In this document: positions 1 through 10,022 of the stretch, piece after piece | Numbering within the stretch: position 1 is the first letter of the stretch | How the letters are laid out: each line of letters starts with the position of its first letter | Program-made: the position numbers and the translations under genes | NCBI GenBank assembly: GCA_000431215.1 | Contig: HF985607.1 | Location: 11,086-39,716 of the forward strand | Direction: 5' to 3' | DNA from: Prevotella sp. CAG:1031 | GTDB taxonomy: Bacteria; Bacteroidota; Bacteroidia; Bacteroidales; Muribaculaceae | Length of the DNA: 28,631 nt | The notes under the pieces: generated by a model | The model's input: the letters and a program-made list of their open reading frames with translations, nothing else | Databases searched by the model: none | What the model was told of the DNA's origin: nothing

Positions 1-2497
1 CCGCTCCGCCGATCGACAGCAGCTGATCGGCATGGCTTATCCGGAATCCGTCGACATTGATGCGCTTCTTGTCGACACTGATACGCGAGGGCGCTATGTT
101 CCAGACGCTGTCGTTGAAGACGATTTTCCCGGGGTTGACATCGACTGTAGTCAGTAGCCGGCCGTCGTCGGCGCGGTCAAAACCGGCCGAGAACCTGAAC
201 GCGCCGTGGGCCATACCGCTCTTGCTCAGCCAGCTCAGCTCTGTGTCCTGGCGCGAGTCAATCCCGTCGGATGTTATCGTCAGCCCAACCTGGCCGCCTT
301 TTGCGGGAACAAGTGAGTAAGCCTGAAGATGACTACGTCCGTCGAGGCCGTCGAACGACGCGCTCAGAGCCGTGTTCTCGATGAGTTTGTTGCCCTGCCG
401 CAGATAGGGAGCGTCAAGGGCCACATCGATCGTGCGACTGCTGTCGTCGAGCGATGCGCGCAGCCTGACTGGCGTCAGCGGCGCCACAGGCAATTTCAGG
501 AATTCGACAAGCGGACTCTCTACGGGGAGAGTCACGTTGACGACAATATTATCGCCGTAGTGCTCCGGCTCGGCGGCAGGAGCACTGAACAGAACGGGAT
601 TGACGCCGGCGAGAATGGCTCTGACCGAACGTCCGAGCGTGGCGAAGCGGAAATCGCCTTCCGCGCGGGCTGTCAGCAGCGGGCTGTCAAGCGCTATGAT
701 ACGGCGCGTCGAGTCGGCTAACGAAGATGTCAGCGTCATTCGGTCGATATACAGGTCACGGCCGTTGCCGTCGGCAGCGTCGAGCGTGAAGTTGTCGATG
801 ATGACTTCACCCAACAGTGTGTCGGGTGTGCGACCCGTCAGATCGGCTGATATGTCGCCGTCGAATATGTAACCGCGCAGCATCCCCGGCATCGCTATTC
901 CGAACACTCCGGGATTGACGCGCCGCAGCTCGGCGCGCATATTCAGCGAAGGAGCGACTGTGCCGATATTAGCAGTGCCGTCGACAAACAGACTGCCGCC
1001 TGAACCGTCGGTCGACACCGTCGCCTCGACGTCGTCGCCGCTCATCGAAGCGTCGACTGCAAGATTCTCGAGCGACTTGTTGTTGAATTCCACTCGCTCT
1101 GCTGTAAGCTTAAGGGTCATGTCGCGAACCGCGCCGTCGAAATCAACCGCGAAGCCGTCGACTCCCGGAGCAATATCGGGCAACATACGCGCAAATCTCA
1201 GCGACGGAGCCTCAATATGGGCTTTCAGCCGCTTGCGGACACGGTCGACTGCTCCGTCAAGCTCAATCGCTCCCGGTTCAGCCTCCACCCTGCCCTTCAT
1301 TGCCAGAGCCGAGGGGGAAAGATGGGCTTCGGCGCTGACAGATGCATCGCCAAGGCCCGAAATAATGTTGTTCACAGCAGGCTTCAGACTGATAAAACCG
1401 GCGAGCAGCTCGGCCACACGCGGGCCGTTGGCCATGACATCGAGGTCAGAGATGTCGGCCGTGACAGCATCGGGGCCGTCGGGCAAGCCCTCGACACGGC
1501 CTCTGAGACTTATCTCGACAGGGAGGTCACGGCCTCTGAGAGAGAACCGTTCGATATCGAAGTCAGAGGGCGTTCCGCTGACACGGATTTCCGGTGCGAC
1601 GGGAGAATCGAACCGCCTCAGAGGTTCGAAGAAACAGGCTAAATCCGAGGGGGTTACGTAGGTATCGCCCTTGAGCGATATGTCGAAAGGCTGACGCCGC
1701 CAGTTGGCCCTGAGATTGTCGAGAGAGCCGAAGTCGGACTGAATGTCGTTGAAAGCTATCAGCGAACCTGGCATCTCTATGCGCAGCCGGCGCGCCGAAA
1801 GCGACGAGGGCGTGAATTCTATCCGCCCGCTGAGACCGTCGACCGTCAGGCCGCTCCGTTCGTCGAATGCGAGACGACGCAGGTCGATGATATTTCTGTC
1901 GTTGGAGATAAGCGGAAGTGTTACGTCGGCCCGCAGATTCCCAACCCTGATATGATTCGGGGAGAAATGTCCTTCGGGAGCGTGCGGCGCTGAGTTGACA
2001 TCATAGGTAGCCGACGAGCGGCGTATGACGATTGTATTGACAGCCAGACTGAACCGCGTCGGGGGCTTGTTCTTGTCTTTAGGCTTGAACCTGTCGATAA
2101 TCGGCTGGATATTCAGAGGGTCTGAGGGCGAATCCCGGTAGACAGTGGCGTGGAGACCGATAATCTCGGCGTATGTAACGACAATATCGCCTCTGAAGAG
2201 CTTCATCAGACTGATTCCGGCTCCGAGACGGTCGACCCGGAGCGCTTTGACTCCGAGACTGTCTTCAACAGCGACATCGCTCAGCGTCAGGCTATTGAAC
2301 GGCGCTATCGAAATACGTCCGATCGTAACCGGCGTTCCCAACAGATTTGTAAGTTCTTTTTCGGCGCGCCCGCGGATGATATTCTGGACCGACGGCACTG
2401 ACAGCGCCACATAAAGGCCTGCGACAATCGAGGCGACGGCTATAATAATCGTCACCAGAACAGTCCGAAGGATTTTATATGACAGTCTCAGTTTCAT
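1..2497 (-). CDS. TamB/AsmA-like outer-membrane assembly protein, N-terminal part (runs off left edge)
   Basis: The leftward frame is open from the ATG at 2497 to the window edge, giving about 832 residues and no stop. The protein starts with a short basic stretch and one hydrophobic helix (about residues 10-33, rich in V, I and A), as expected for an inner-membrane anchor. This is followed by the segment VQNIIRGRAEKELTNLLGTP, typical of the start of AsmA/TamB proteins. The rest is long, repetitive beta-rich sequence with many alternating hydrophobic strands, consistent with the lipid-groove fold of TamB-type bridging proteins that link inner and outer membranes. Bacteroidetes TamB-like proteins are about 1,500 residues, so roughly half is present; the diagnostic C-terminal TamB domain lies outside. 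The gene begins 3 nt after the priA stop codon, so it is almost certainly co-transcribed with priA. An AsmA-type protein without a true TamB domain cannot be excluded. Confidence 0.78.
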   Translation of the reverse strand, partial: MKLRLSYKILRTVLVTIIIAVASIVAGLYVALSVPSVQNIIRGRAEKELTNLLGTPVTIGRISIAPFNSLTLSDVAVEDSLGVKALRVDRLGAGISLMKLFRGDIVVTYAEIIGLHATVYRDSPSDPLNIQPIIDRFKPKDKNKPPTRFSLAVNTIVIRRSSATYDVNSAPHAPEGHFSPNHIRVGNLRADVTLPLISNDRNIIDLRRLAFDERSGLTVDGLSGRIEFTPSSLSARRLRIEMPGSLIAFNDIQSDFGSLDNLRANWRRQPFDISLKGDTYVTPSDLACFFEPLRRFDSPVAPEIRVSGTPSDFDIERFSLRGRDLPVEISLRGRVEGLPDGPDAVTADISDLDVMANGPRVAELLAGFISLKPAVNNIISGLGDASVSAEAHLSPSALAMKGRVEAEPGAIELDGAVDRVRKRLKAHIEAPSLRFARMLPDIAPGVDGFAVDFDGAVRDMTLKLTAERVEFNNKSLENLAVDASMSGDDVEATVSTDGSGGSLFVDGTANIGTVAPSLNMRAELRRVNPGVFGIAMPGMLRGYIFDGDISADLTGRTPDTLLGEVIIDNFTLDAADGNGRDLYIDRMTLTSSLADSTRRIIALDSPLLTARAEGDFRFATLGRSVRAILAGVNPVLFSAPAAEPEHYGDNIVVNVTLPVESPLVEFLKLPVAPLTPVRLRASLDDSSRTIDVALDAPYLRQGNKLIENTALSASFDGLDGRSHLQAYSLVPAKGGQVGLTITSDGIDSRQDTELSWLSKSGMAHGAFRFSAGFDRADDGRLLTTVDVNPGKIVFNDSVWNIAPSRISVDKKRINVDGFRISHADQLLSIGGA

Positions 2498-2500
2498 AAC

Positions 2501-4969
2501 TTACATCGGATCGACATCATAGTAGACCTGCGCGCCGTTGAGCGCCCGGGCGGCATCCATCTCGAGATAGGTCTCGCGCAGAATATGCTTGACCTTCTTC
2601 ATCGACGCCTCTGTCTCGATTTTTATCATTATGCGCATTATGTGCATCTGCTTTATGCGGGCAACGTGAGGTTCTTCGGGCCCGAAGACCCGGTTGCCGA
2701 AAAGCTCGCGCAAGCGGCGCCCGTAGGCCCCGGCAAGGACATGGAGACGTCCCTGCTCGCGATGTTTGAGATAGATGTTTATGATACGTGTGAACGGCGG
2801 ATAGTTGTAGAGTCGCCGTTCCTCAATCTCATGGTTGTAGAATCCCACATAATCGTGGCTGACCAGAAACCCGAACAGCGGATGAGAGGGAGTATAGGTC
2901 TGTATGGCCACAACTCCGTCGTCGCCTCGCCGGCCCGCGCGGCCCGCGACCTGTTCGAGCATATTGAAAGCCCGTTCGGCCGAACGGAAGTCAGGCTGGT
3001 TTATCGTGGCATCGGCGTTGATGACGCCAACAACGCTGACACGACCGAAGTCAAGACCTTTGGTAACCATCTGTGTCCCGACAAGCATCTTGTCTTTCCC
3101 GGCTGAGAATTCGTCGATTATACGCTCATAATCATCTTTGTTGCGGGTTGTGTCGCGGTCAAGCCGCGCCACGGGGATATCGGGAAACGAAGCCGCGATC
3201 TCTTCTTCGATGCGTTCGGTTCCGTAGCCGATAATCTCGAGTCCCGGCTCGCGGCAGGCCGGACAGACGCGCGGCAGGTCGTATGGGGTGCCGCAATAAT
3301 GACACACAAGCCTGTCGATTCCATGGTGATAGGTCAGCGAGACATCGCAATTCTCGCATTTGGGGACATAACCGCACATCTTGCAGCGCGCCATCGGGGC
3401 GAAACCGCGTCGGTTCAGAAAGAGAATCGTCTGGCGGTCGGCGGAGGCCGCATCATTGATGAGCCTGCGGAGCTGCAGTGAGAAAGCGCCGCTGACCTCG
3501 CGTTTCTTGCGCGCTTTGGCCATGTCGACAATCTCGACGCGCGGCAGCTCTGAACCGCCGTAGCGCTCGGTCAGACTGACGAGGCCAAAGCGTCCGGTCA
3601 GCGCCTTATAGTATGTATCGACAGCGGGGGTAGCACTTCCGAGAAGTGTCTTTGCGCCATGCATCCCGGCAAGCACCATAGCGGCGTCGCGCGCATTGTA
3701 GCGCGGAGCCGGATCCTGCTGTTTGAAGCTGCTCTCATGCTCTTCGTCGACAATGATCAGGCCGAGCGAAGCAAAAGGCATGAACAGAGCGGAACGCGCC
3801 CCGAGCACGACTAGCGGCTCGTGGGTCGTCAGCAGCCGGCGCCATAGCTCGACGCGTTCTGAATCGGAAAAACGCGAATGGTAGATTATCACCTTCGGGC
3901 CGAACACCCGCTGTAGCCGCGTTGTCAGCTGAGTTGTCAAAGCTATCTCGGGCACGAGATAGAGCACCTGGCGTCCCGATCTCAGCATACGGTCGATAAG
4001 CGAGATATAGACCTCGGTCTTTCCGCTGGAGGTTACACCGTGGAGAAGGGTTATATCTTTTTCTCCCCACGATTTAATGATAGCGTCGCGCGCCTCGCGC
4101 TGGGAGTCGGTAAGCTCAGGCATAGGCATCGTAGCCTTGCTGACCGGAGCAAAGCGGCTCACCTCCTTCTTGCGGCGCCTGACTATACCCTTGTTTTCGA
4201 GCGCAATGATTATTGGCGAAGTGACTCCGCTGCGGTCGAGAAGATCGGCGCGGGTCACTTCACACAGATCGCTTCCCTGACGCATAAAGCCCGAGAGCTC
4301 TATCAGCGTCAGAAGGGCTTTCTCCTGTTTCGGCGCCCCCTTGACGGAATCGAAGGCGGCGTGGAGAGCAGCCGAATCGCCGCGCTCGATAGCCATTTCG
4401 ACCATCTCGATCTTGCGCGTCTTATAGCGTTCCACAAGATTCTCACTTACCATCAGGGCATCGCGCTCGACAAGACGGGCAACAATCGCCGACGTGTTTC
4501 TGAAGCCGGTTTCTCTGGCCACAGCCGCGAGAGTCGCTTTCTTCGGCACACGCCTGACGGCGTTCATTACCAGAAGGTCGCGCTCACTGAGGCGGTAGCC
4601 GGGGTCTTCTTCGAAATCGGGATTGACCTCGACCACTGTCTCGCTCTCGAGCTTGAGACCCGCAGGCACGGCCGCGCGAAAGACCTCGCCCTGAGAACAG
4701 AGATAGTAGTCGGCAATCCACTCCCAGAACTTCATCTGAGGATGGCGCACGATAGGCTCGCTGTCGAGCAGCTGGCTTATCTCTTTTGTCTCGAACCCCT
4801 CGGGACGGCGCGGTGTCAGTCCGGCCACAATCCCCGTATAGAACTTCGTGCGGCCGAAAGGCACAACGACACGACAGCCGGGGCGTATTGCCTCGGCCAT
4901 CATGTCGGGCACCTTGTAGGTAAAGAAGCCCGTCAGAGGAAGCGGCAGCAGAACTTCAGCGTAAGTCAT
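2501..4969 (-). CDS. priA: Primosomal protein N' (replication restart helicase PriA)
   Basis: At 822 residues this has the size of a full PriA. PriA is a 3'-to-5' DNA helicase that recognises stalled forks and reloads the replisome. The N-terminal region (YAEVLLPLPLTGFFTYKVPD) is the 3'-DNA-binding domain. The helicase core has Walker A GVTSSGKT at about residues 311-318 and a DEEH box at 408-411. Eight cysteines in four CxxC pairs (about 529/532, 538/541, 556/559, 569/572) form the PriA zinc-binding module. The last helicase motifs include GTQMVTKGLDFGRV and QVAGRAGR. The gene starts 28 nt after the secA stop and ends 3 nt before the TamB-like start, so it sits inside the operon. Nothing appears truncated or mutated. 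Confidence 0.97.
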   Translation of the reverse strand: MTYAEVLLPLPLTGFFTYKVPDMMAEAIRPGCRVVVPFGRTKFYTGIVAGLTPRRPEGFETKEISQLLDSEPIVRHPQMKFWEWIADYYLCSQGEVFRAAVPAGLKLESETVVEVNPDFEEDPGYRLSERDLLVMNAVRRVPKKATLAAVARETGFRNTSAIVARLVERDALMVSENLVERYKTRKIEMVEMAIERGDSAALHAAFDSVKGAPKQEKALLTLIELSGFMRQGSDLCEVTRADLLDRSGVTSPIIIALENKGIVRRRKKEVSRFAPVSKATMPMPELTDSQREARDAIIKSWGEKDITLLHGVTSSGKTEVYISLIDRMLRSGRQVLYLVPEIALTTQLTTRLQRVFGPKVIIYHSRFSDSERVELWRRLLTTHEPLVVLGARSALFMPFASLGLIIVDEEHESSFKQQDPAPRYNARDAAMVLAGMHGAKTLLGSATPAVDTYYKALTGRFGLVSLTERYGGSELPRVEIVDMAKARKKREVSGAFSLQLRRLINDAASADRQTILFLNRRGFAPMARCKMCGYVPKCENCDVSLTYHHGIDRLVCHYCGTPYDLPRVCPACREPGLEIIGYGTERIEEEIAASFPDIPVARLDRDTTRNKDDYERIIDEFSAGKDKMLVGTQMVTKGLDFGRVSVVGVINADATINQPDFRSAERAFNMLEQVAGRAGRRGDDGVVAIQTYTPSHPLFGFLVSHDYVGFYNHEIEERRLYNYPPFTRIINIYLKHREQGRLHVLAGAYGRRLRELFGNRVFGPEEPHVARIKQMHIMRIMIKIETEASMKKVKHILRETYLEMDAARALNGAQVYYDVDPM

Positions 4970-4997
4970 GGCCGCATGTGGTCAGAATATGTCAAAT

Positions 4998-7900
4998 TCA
5001 AAGGTTTGCTCCGTGGCAATTCTTATATTTCTTGCCGCTGCCACAGGGGCACGGGGCATTTCTGTTGATCTTCGGCGCGCTCTTCACGGGAGCCGGACGA
5101 TTCTGCTGCGGGCCCTGCGGACCTGAAGCTGCGGCACGCTGGGCTTCGGCCGAAGCTGCCATCTCGTCTTTATTGGTCTTGTATTTCGAGTAGTCGGTGG
5201 GGCGTTCGGGCATAGCTCTCTTCACCTCAGGCTGCTCAGGAGCTGACTGCTGTTCTTCGGGACGCGGCTGCGGGATATAGATCTGTCCGCGCATGAGAAT
5301 CGACATCGCCTTGACGTTAAGGCGGTTGAGCATTTCCTCAAAGAGGTGGAACGATTCGACTTTATAGATGACCAGCGGGTCTTTCTGTTCGTAGGATGCG
5401 TTCTGAACGCTCTGTCGCAGTTGGTCGAGTTCGCGCAGATGCTCTTTCCAGAGCTCGTCGATAGTAAACAGCAGCACGGCCTTGTGCCATTCCTTGACAA
5501 TCTCTTTCGAACCGCTGTCATAGGCTTTCCTGAGGTCGACGACGAGGTTGTAGTAACGCTTTCCGTCGGTCATCGGAACTGCTATGCGCCCTTCCATGTT
5601 GCGCTCTTCAATACACTGTCTGATAACCGGCTCGGCAACCTCTATGATGTGCTGCGAACGGCGCTCGAAAGTCTCGTTGGCGGCGGCGGCGATAGCCTCC
5701 ACGGCGTCTTCCTTCGACATATTGCGGTACTGGGCCTCGGTGAACGGAGCCTCGATAGTCAGGATACGCAGCAGCTCCATCGACAAGTCGCTGTAGCCCG
5801 AAGCCGAGTCGTAGGTATTGACGAGGTTCTCGATGGTGTCCCACATCATATTGTTGATGTCGATTCCGATACGTTCGCCGAGCAGCGCATGGTGGCGGCG
5901 CGCATAGATATAGCTGCGCTGCTTGTTCATGACGTCGTCGTATTCAAGCAGGCGCTTGCGGATGCCGAAGTTGTTTTCCTCGACGCGCTTCTGGGCGTTC
6001 TCGATAGCGTGGGTCACCATCTTCGAGTCGATGGCCTCCCCCTCTTTGAGCCCGAGAGTGTCGAGCATCTTCATTACGCGGTCGGTTGCGAACAGGCGCA
6101 TCAGCTGATCTTCGAACGACACGTAGAAGACCGACGAACCCGGATCGCCCTGACGTCCCGAACGTCCGCGGAGCTGACGGTCGACGCGACGGCTCTCATG
6201 GCGCTCGGTGCCGATGATTGCCAGACCTCCGGCCTCCTTGACCTCGGGGGGCAGCTTGATATCGGTACCGCGGCCGGCCATATTCGTGGCGATTGTGACC
6301 GTGGCAGCCTTACCGGCCAGAGCTACGACTTCAGCCTCGCGCTGATGGTATTTGGCGTTGAGCACGTTGTGGGGGATGTTGCGCATCTTCAGCATGCGGC
6401 TCAGCAGCTCGCTTATCTCGACAGAGGTAGTGCCGACGAGCACGGGGCGTCCTTCCGAAACAAGACGCTGGATCTCTTCGATGACAGCGGCATATTTTTC
6501 TTTCTTGGTCTTGTAGACACGGTCGTTCATGTCGATACGCGCAACCGGCCGGTTCGTCGGAATTGTCACGACATCGAGCTTGTAGATATCCCAGAACTCG
6601 CCGGCCTCGGTCTCGGCCGTACCGGTCATACCGGCCAGCTTGTGATACATTCTGAAATAGTTCTGGAGCGTGATAGTGGCGAAGGTCTGGGTCGCAGCCT
6701 CGACCTTCACTCCCTCCTTGGCCTCGATAGCCTGATGGAGACCGTCGCTGTAGCGGCGTCCTTCCATTATACGGCCCGTCTGTTCGTCGACGATTTTGAT
6801 CTTGCCGTCGTCGATGACATATTCGACGTCCTTGTCGAAGAGGGCGTAGGCTTTGAGAAGCTGGTTGACGGTATGGACACGCTCGGCCTTCACGCCGTAG
6901 TCCTGCATATAGCGGTCTTTGGCGGCCTGACGCTCGGAGAGATCCTGAATATGCTCGGTCTCGGCGAGCTGGGCGGCGATGTCGGGAAGCACGAAGAACT
7001 GGGGGTCGGTCGTACCGGAGGTCATCTCGTCGATACCCTTGTCGGTAAGATCGACGCTGCGGTTCTTCTCGTCGATGACGAAATAAAGCGGCTCGGTTGC
7101 CTTCGGCATCTCGCGCGAGTTGTCCTGAAGGTAATATGCCTCGGTTTCGAGCAGTATGTTCTTCATGCCCTCGAGACTGAGGAACTTGATGAGGGCGCCG
7201 TTTTTCGGCAGACCTTTATATGCGCGGAACAGAGCGAGAGCGCCTTCTTTGGCTACAGCCTTGTCGTCGCTGTTGATCTTTGCCTTGGCCTCGGTCAGGA
7301 GCTGAGTGACGAGTCGGCGCTGAGCCTGGAACACTCGCTCTACATTGGGGCGGAACTCATTGAACATCTGATCGTCGCCCTTGGGCACCGGGCCTGAGAT
7401 AATCAGCGGGGTTCGGGCATCGTCGATGAGCACCGAGTCGACCTCGTCGACAATGGCGTAGTAGTGTTTGCGCTGAACCATGTCGTCGGGGCTCATGGCC
7501 ATATTGTCGCGCAGATAGTCGAAGCCGAACTCGTTGTTCGTGCCGAACGTGATGTCGCAGTTATAGGCCGCGCGGCGCGCCGGGGTGTTGGGCTGGTGCT
7601 TGTCGATGCAGTCGACCGTTGAGCCGTGGAACATATAGAGCGGCCCCATCCACTCGCTGTCGCGTTTCGACAGGTAGTCATTGACGGTGACAACATGGAC
7701 GCCGCGGCCCGAAAGCGAGCGGAGGAATACCGGAAGTGTGGCCACGAGGGTCTTACCCTCACCGGTGGCCATCTCGGCGATCTTGCCCTGATGGAGCACG
7801 ATACCGCCGATGAGCTGCACGTCGTAGTGGACCATATCCCAGGTTATCTCGTTGCCGCCGGCTTTCCAGTGGTTGAGATAGATGGCCTTGTCGCCGTCGA

Positions 7901-8342
7901 TGCTGACGAAGTCGCGTCCCTGCGCCGCAAGGTCGCGGTCCATCTGAGTGGCCGTCACGACCACCTGCTCGTTGGCGGCGAAGCGGGCGGCCGTCTCGCG
8001 TATGGCTGCGAAGACAACGGGCAGATGCTCGTCGAGTTTCTTCTCAAGGGTGTCGAGGATATTCTTCTCGTGGCGGTCGATATCGTTCCAGAGAGGCTGA
8101 CGCTTGTCGATAGGCAGAGTCTCGACCTCTTCGCGGGTCTTGGCGATAGCCTCTTCGTCGGGAGCTATGGCGGCCTTGATGTCGGCGCGCACATCGGTGA
8201 TCTTCTGTCGGAGTGCGTCGTTGTCGAGAGCGGCCATCTCGGGGCCGAGAGCCTTGATGCGGTCAACGATAGGCTGAATCTCCTTGAGATCGCGGGTCGA
8301 CTTGTTTCCGAATACCTTTTTCAGGAATGAGTTTAATGACAT
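4998..8342 (-). CDS. secA: Preprotein translocase ATPase SecA
   Basis: SecA is the ATPase motor that drives unfolded preproteins through SecYEG. The 1114-residue product is longer than the E. coli enzyme (about 900), as is usual in Bacteroidetes, mainly because of extra sequence in the first nucleotide-binding and preprotein-crosslinking region (roughly 320-440). Visible motifs are Walker A MATGEGKT (about 191-198), the DEVD box (299-302) followed by SVLIDDARTPLIISG, TNMAGRGTDIKL, and GRSGRQGDPG in the second motor domain. The C-terminus has a Gln/Pro/Ala-rich linker and the zinc motif CPCGSGKKYKNCH, which binds SecB or ribosomes in other bacteria. It lies 54 nt downstream of the phosphatase-like gene and 28 nt upstream of priA. 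I found no TAnnTTTG element in the 54-nt gap, so read-through from upstream is likely. Confidence 0.98.
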   Translation of the reverse strand: MSLNSFLKKVFGNKSTRDLKEIQPIVDRIKALGPEMAALDNDALRQKITDVRADIKAAIAPDEEAIAKTREEVETLPIDKRQPLWNDIDRHEKNILDTLEKKLDEHLPVVFAAIRETAARFAANEQVVVTATQMDRDLAAQGRDFVSIDGDKAIYLNHWKAGGNEITWDMVHYDVQLIGGIVLHQGKIAEMATGEGKTLVATLPVFLRSLSGRGVHVVTVNDYLSKRDSEWMGPLYMFHGSTVDCIDKHQPNTPARRAAYNCDITFGTNNEFGFDYLRDNMAMSPDDMVQRKHYYAIVDEVDSVLIDDARTPLIISGPVPKGDDQMFNEFRPNVERVFQAQRRLVTQLLTEAKAKINSDDKAVAKEGALALFRAYKGLPKNGALIKFLSLEGMKNILLETEAYYLQDNSREMPKATEPLYFVIDEKNRSVDLTDKGIDEMTSGTTDPQFFVLPDIAAQLAETEHIQDLSERQAAKDRYMQDYGVKAERVHTVNQLLKAYALFDKDVEYVIDDGKIKIVDEQTGRIMEGRRYSDGLHQAIEAKEGVKVEAATQTFATITLQNYFRMYHKLAGMTGTAETEAGEFWDIYKLDVVTIPTNRPVARIDMNDRVYKTKKEKYAAVIEEIQRLVSEGRPVLVGTTSVEISELLSRMLKMRNIPHNVLNAKYHQREAEVVALAGKAATVTIATNMAGRGTDIKLPPEVKEAGGLAIIGTERHESRRVDRQLRGRSGRQGDPGSSVFYVSFEDQLMRLFATDRVMKMLDTLGLKEGEAIDSKMVTHAIENAQKRVEENNFGIRKRLLEYDDVMNKQRSYIYARRHHALLGERIGIDINNMMWDTIENLVNTYDSASGYSDLSMELLRILTIEAPFTEAQYRNMSKEDAVEAIAAAANETFERRSQHIIEVAEPVIRQCIEERNMEGRIAVPMTDGKRYYNLVVDLRKAYDSGSKEIVKEWHKAVLLFTIDELWKEHLRELDQLRQSVQNASYEQKDPLVIYKVESFHLFEEMLNRLNVKAMSILMRGQIYIPQPRPEEQQSAPEQPEVKRAMPERPTDYSKYKTNKDEMAASAEAQRAAASGPQGPQQNRPAPVKSAPKINRNAPCPCGSGKKYKNCHGANL

Positions 8343-8396
8343 TTATCTGATTTTTTATTTGTTATCGGGTTGTTGGTGGATAGGAAAACTCGGGGG

Positions 8397-10022
8397 TCAG
8401 AAGCGCAGGGGAGCGCTCTCGGCCCCGTTGGGCGAGCGTATGCGAAGAATACGCGCTACTGTCGGAGCCAGCACAGTGGCGTCGACAGGCGTTCCTATGA
8501 CACGGTGGGCAACTCCGGGAGCCAGGATAAAACCGGGGAACATCGGCGTGCCCAGACGCGACACCATCGGGCGTGAGTTCTGACCGGCATTGACGTCGGC
8601 CGCCTCTATCTCCCATCCGGGGGTTATCGTGATGAAGACGTCGCCGGAATGGCCGACAACGGTGTTTCGCCGCATGGCTTCGGCGTCGTTTCCGGCTTTT
8701 CCGGCAAGCACGTCGTCGAGCGTGAACGATCGGCAGACGCCCGCCATCCTCGACAGAAATTCGGAGCTCTCGCGCCGCAGGGCAACGATATCGACGTCGC
8801 GCTCCTTGGCGAGAGCGGCATTGAGGAAAATCTGGTTGTTATGGTATCCGGCTATCCACTCGCCATTGCCGTGGAGGGCCATCAGATAGACATTGAGAAG
8901 CGACTGGGCCTTGCGCGGAGAGAAGACGCCATGAGGCACTCCGAAACGCTCTTCGTCGCGCTTGCCGGCCGGAGGGGCAGGGACTCCGGCGAGAACAACC
9001 AGAGTGCGGTTCATCCCGGGCCCGGCAGCGTCGATGGTGGCGAAAAGCCGGGCCAGATCGGCGTCGAGACGCAGGTAGGCGTCCATAGTCTCAAGCCGCG
9101 AATCGGCATCCTTGCTGTAGGGATAAGGAGCGACATTATAGGCCAGACTGACCATGTCGGTGGTCTTCCCTTTTCCGAGTCCCATCGAAGAGATGAAATC
9201 GGCGGCGAGATCGGTCACCTCGCGGTTGGCGGGAGCCGAACGCTTGAACGCGCGGTAGCGGTCGACATTGTTGCGCTGGAAGACATGCCTGAACGGATAT
9301 GCCTTGCGGTAAGCCGGAATATCGGGATAAAGCTCGGGCGCTATCGACGGTGTCCATTTAAGAGTGTCGAGACGCGAGGCCAGCGACGATGTGAAGTTCC
9401 GGTTATTGATCGGATTAGGCACTTCCTTATATGCCGTCGAAGTCGACCAGTTTCCGTTGACGTCGTTGATCCAGAAGGCGCCGCTTCCGGCATGTCCTGC
9501 AAGAATAATCGCCTGCCCGGCGTCGGGAGCTATCGAGTAGACGCCGTTGAGGCCGCCTTCGGCAACTCGCAACTCATCGGCGAGAGTGCTGACGGCCAGA
9601 GCCTTCGGCGAAAGTGTCTCCGAGGTGAAATTGCCGAGTGTCGAGGCATCGTTGAGAATCGAGACAGCACGGCGCAACTCCTTGTCGTAGACCGTAGCCG
9701 CCGAGATATTGCTGATGCTTGCCGGAGCGCCGCTGACAAGCATGGCAGTAGCGGCAGTGGCGTCGATATTGGGGCCGTAGTCGACATCGGTGAAGACGAC
9801 ACCGTCGTTGATCAGGCGGTTGAAGCCGTTGGCACCGAAATAACCGCGCAAAAGCTCGAGGTAGGTGTCACTGAGACCCTCGACGGTGATTCCGAGGACA
9901 AGCGCCGGCTTCGCAGGCACTTTCGGCGCTGTCTGCGCCACGACGGCGACACCGACGAGCGACGCCACTACCATGGCGGCGAGTCGCCGGCTTTTCAGCT
10001 GCTTTTCTTTGAGCGATTGCAT
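8397..10022 (-). CDS. Secreted alkaline-phosphatase-superfamily protein, apparently lacking metal ligands
   Basis: The product has 541 residues with a basic N-terminus and a hydrophobic segment ending near AQTAP (about residue 30), so it is exported. The overall layout matches PafA/nucleotide-pyrophosphatase-type phosphatases: LVLGITVEGL at the first strand, SGAPASISNIS after the nucleophile region, YLRLDADLARLFATID, WIAGYHNNQIFLN, and a C-terminal APTVARILRIRSPNG. The residues that hold zinc in that family are not where they should be. The first Asp (VD) is Glu48. The D-x-x-x-H pair before the YLRLD helix reads YNVAPYPYS. The usual ADHG reads AGVPAP. The THVP segment reads GTPMFP. Thr89 or Thr92 could be a leftover nucleophile. 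This suggests a pseudoenzyme, by manual alignment only. The start codon lies inside the upstream DUF4105 gene (28-nt overlap), so the two are probably translationally coupled. Confidence 0.82.
   Translation of the reverse strand: MQSLKEKQLKSRRLAAMVVASLVGVAVVAQTAPKVPAKPALVLGITVEGLSDTYLELLRGYFGANGFNRLINDGVVFTDVDYGPNIDATAATAMLVSGAPASISNISAATVYDKELRRAVSILNDASTLGNFTSETLSPKALAVSTLADELRVAEGGLNGVYSIAPDAGQAIILAGHAGSGAFWINDVNGNWSTSTAYKEVPNPINNRNFTSSLASRLDTLKWTPSIAPELYPDIPAYRKAYPFRHVFQRNNVDRYRAFKRSAPANREVTDLAADFISSMGLGKGKTTDMVSLAYNVAPYPYSKDADSRLETMDAYLRLDADLARLFATIDAAGPGMNRTLVVLAGVPAPPAGKRDEERFGVPHGVFSPRKAQSLLNVYLMALHGNGEWIAGYHNNQIFLNAALAKERDVDIVALRRESSEFLSRMAGVCRSFTLDDVLAGKAGNDAEAMRRNTVVGHSGDVFITITPGWEIEAADVNAGQNSRPMVSRLGTPMFPGFILAPGVAHRVIGTPVDATVLAPTVARILRIRSPNGAESAPLRF

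Noticed and set aside
4040..5068. Rightward frames antisense to priA and to mutL, the OstA-like gene and the isomerase genes (for example 12139-13008, 13650-14780, 16746-17702)
   Set aside because: Each is contained in a well-supported leftward gene with conserved motifs and looks like a codon-usage shadow.
5346..7397. 683-codon open frame antisense to secA
   Set aside because: It lies fully inside secA on the opposite strand. The secA protein is unmistakable, and the antisense product shows no family motifs. Long stop-free antisense frames are common here because of the GC-rich codon usage.
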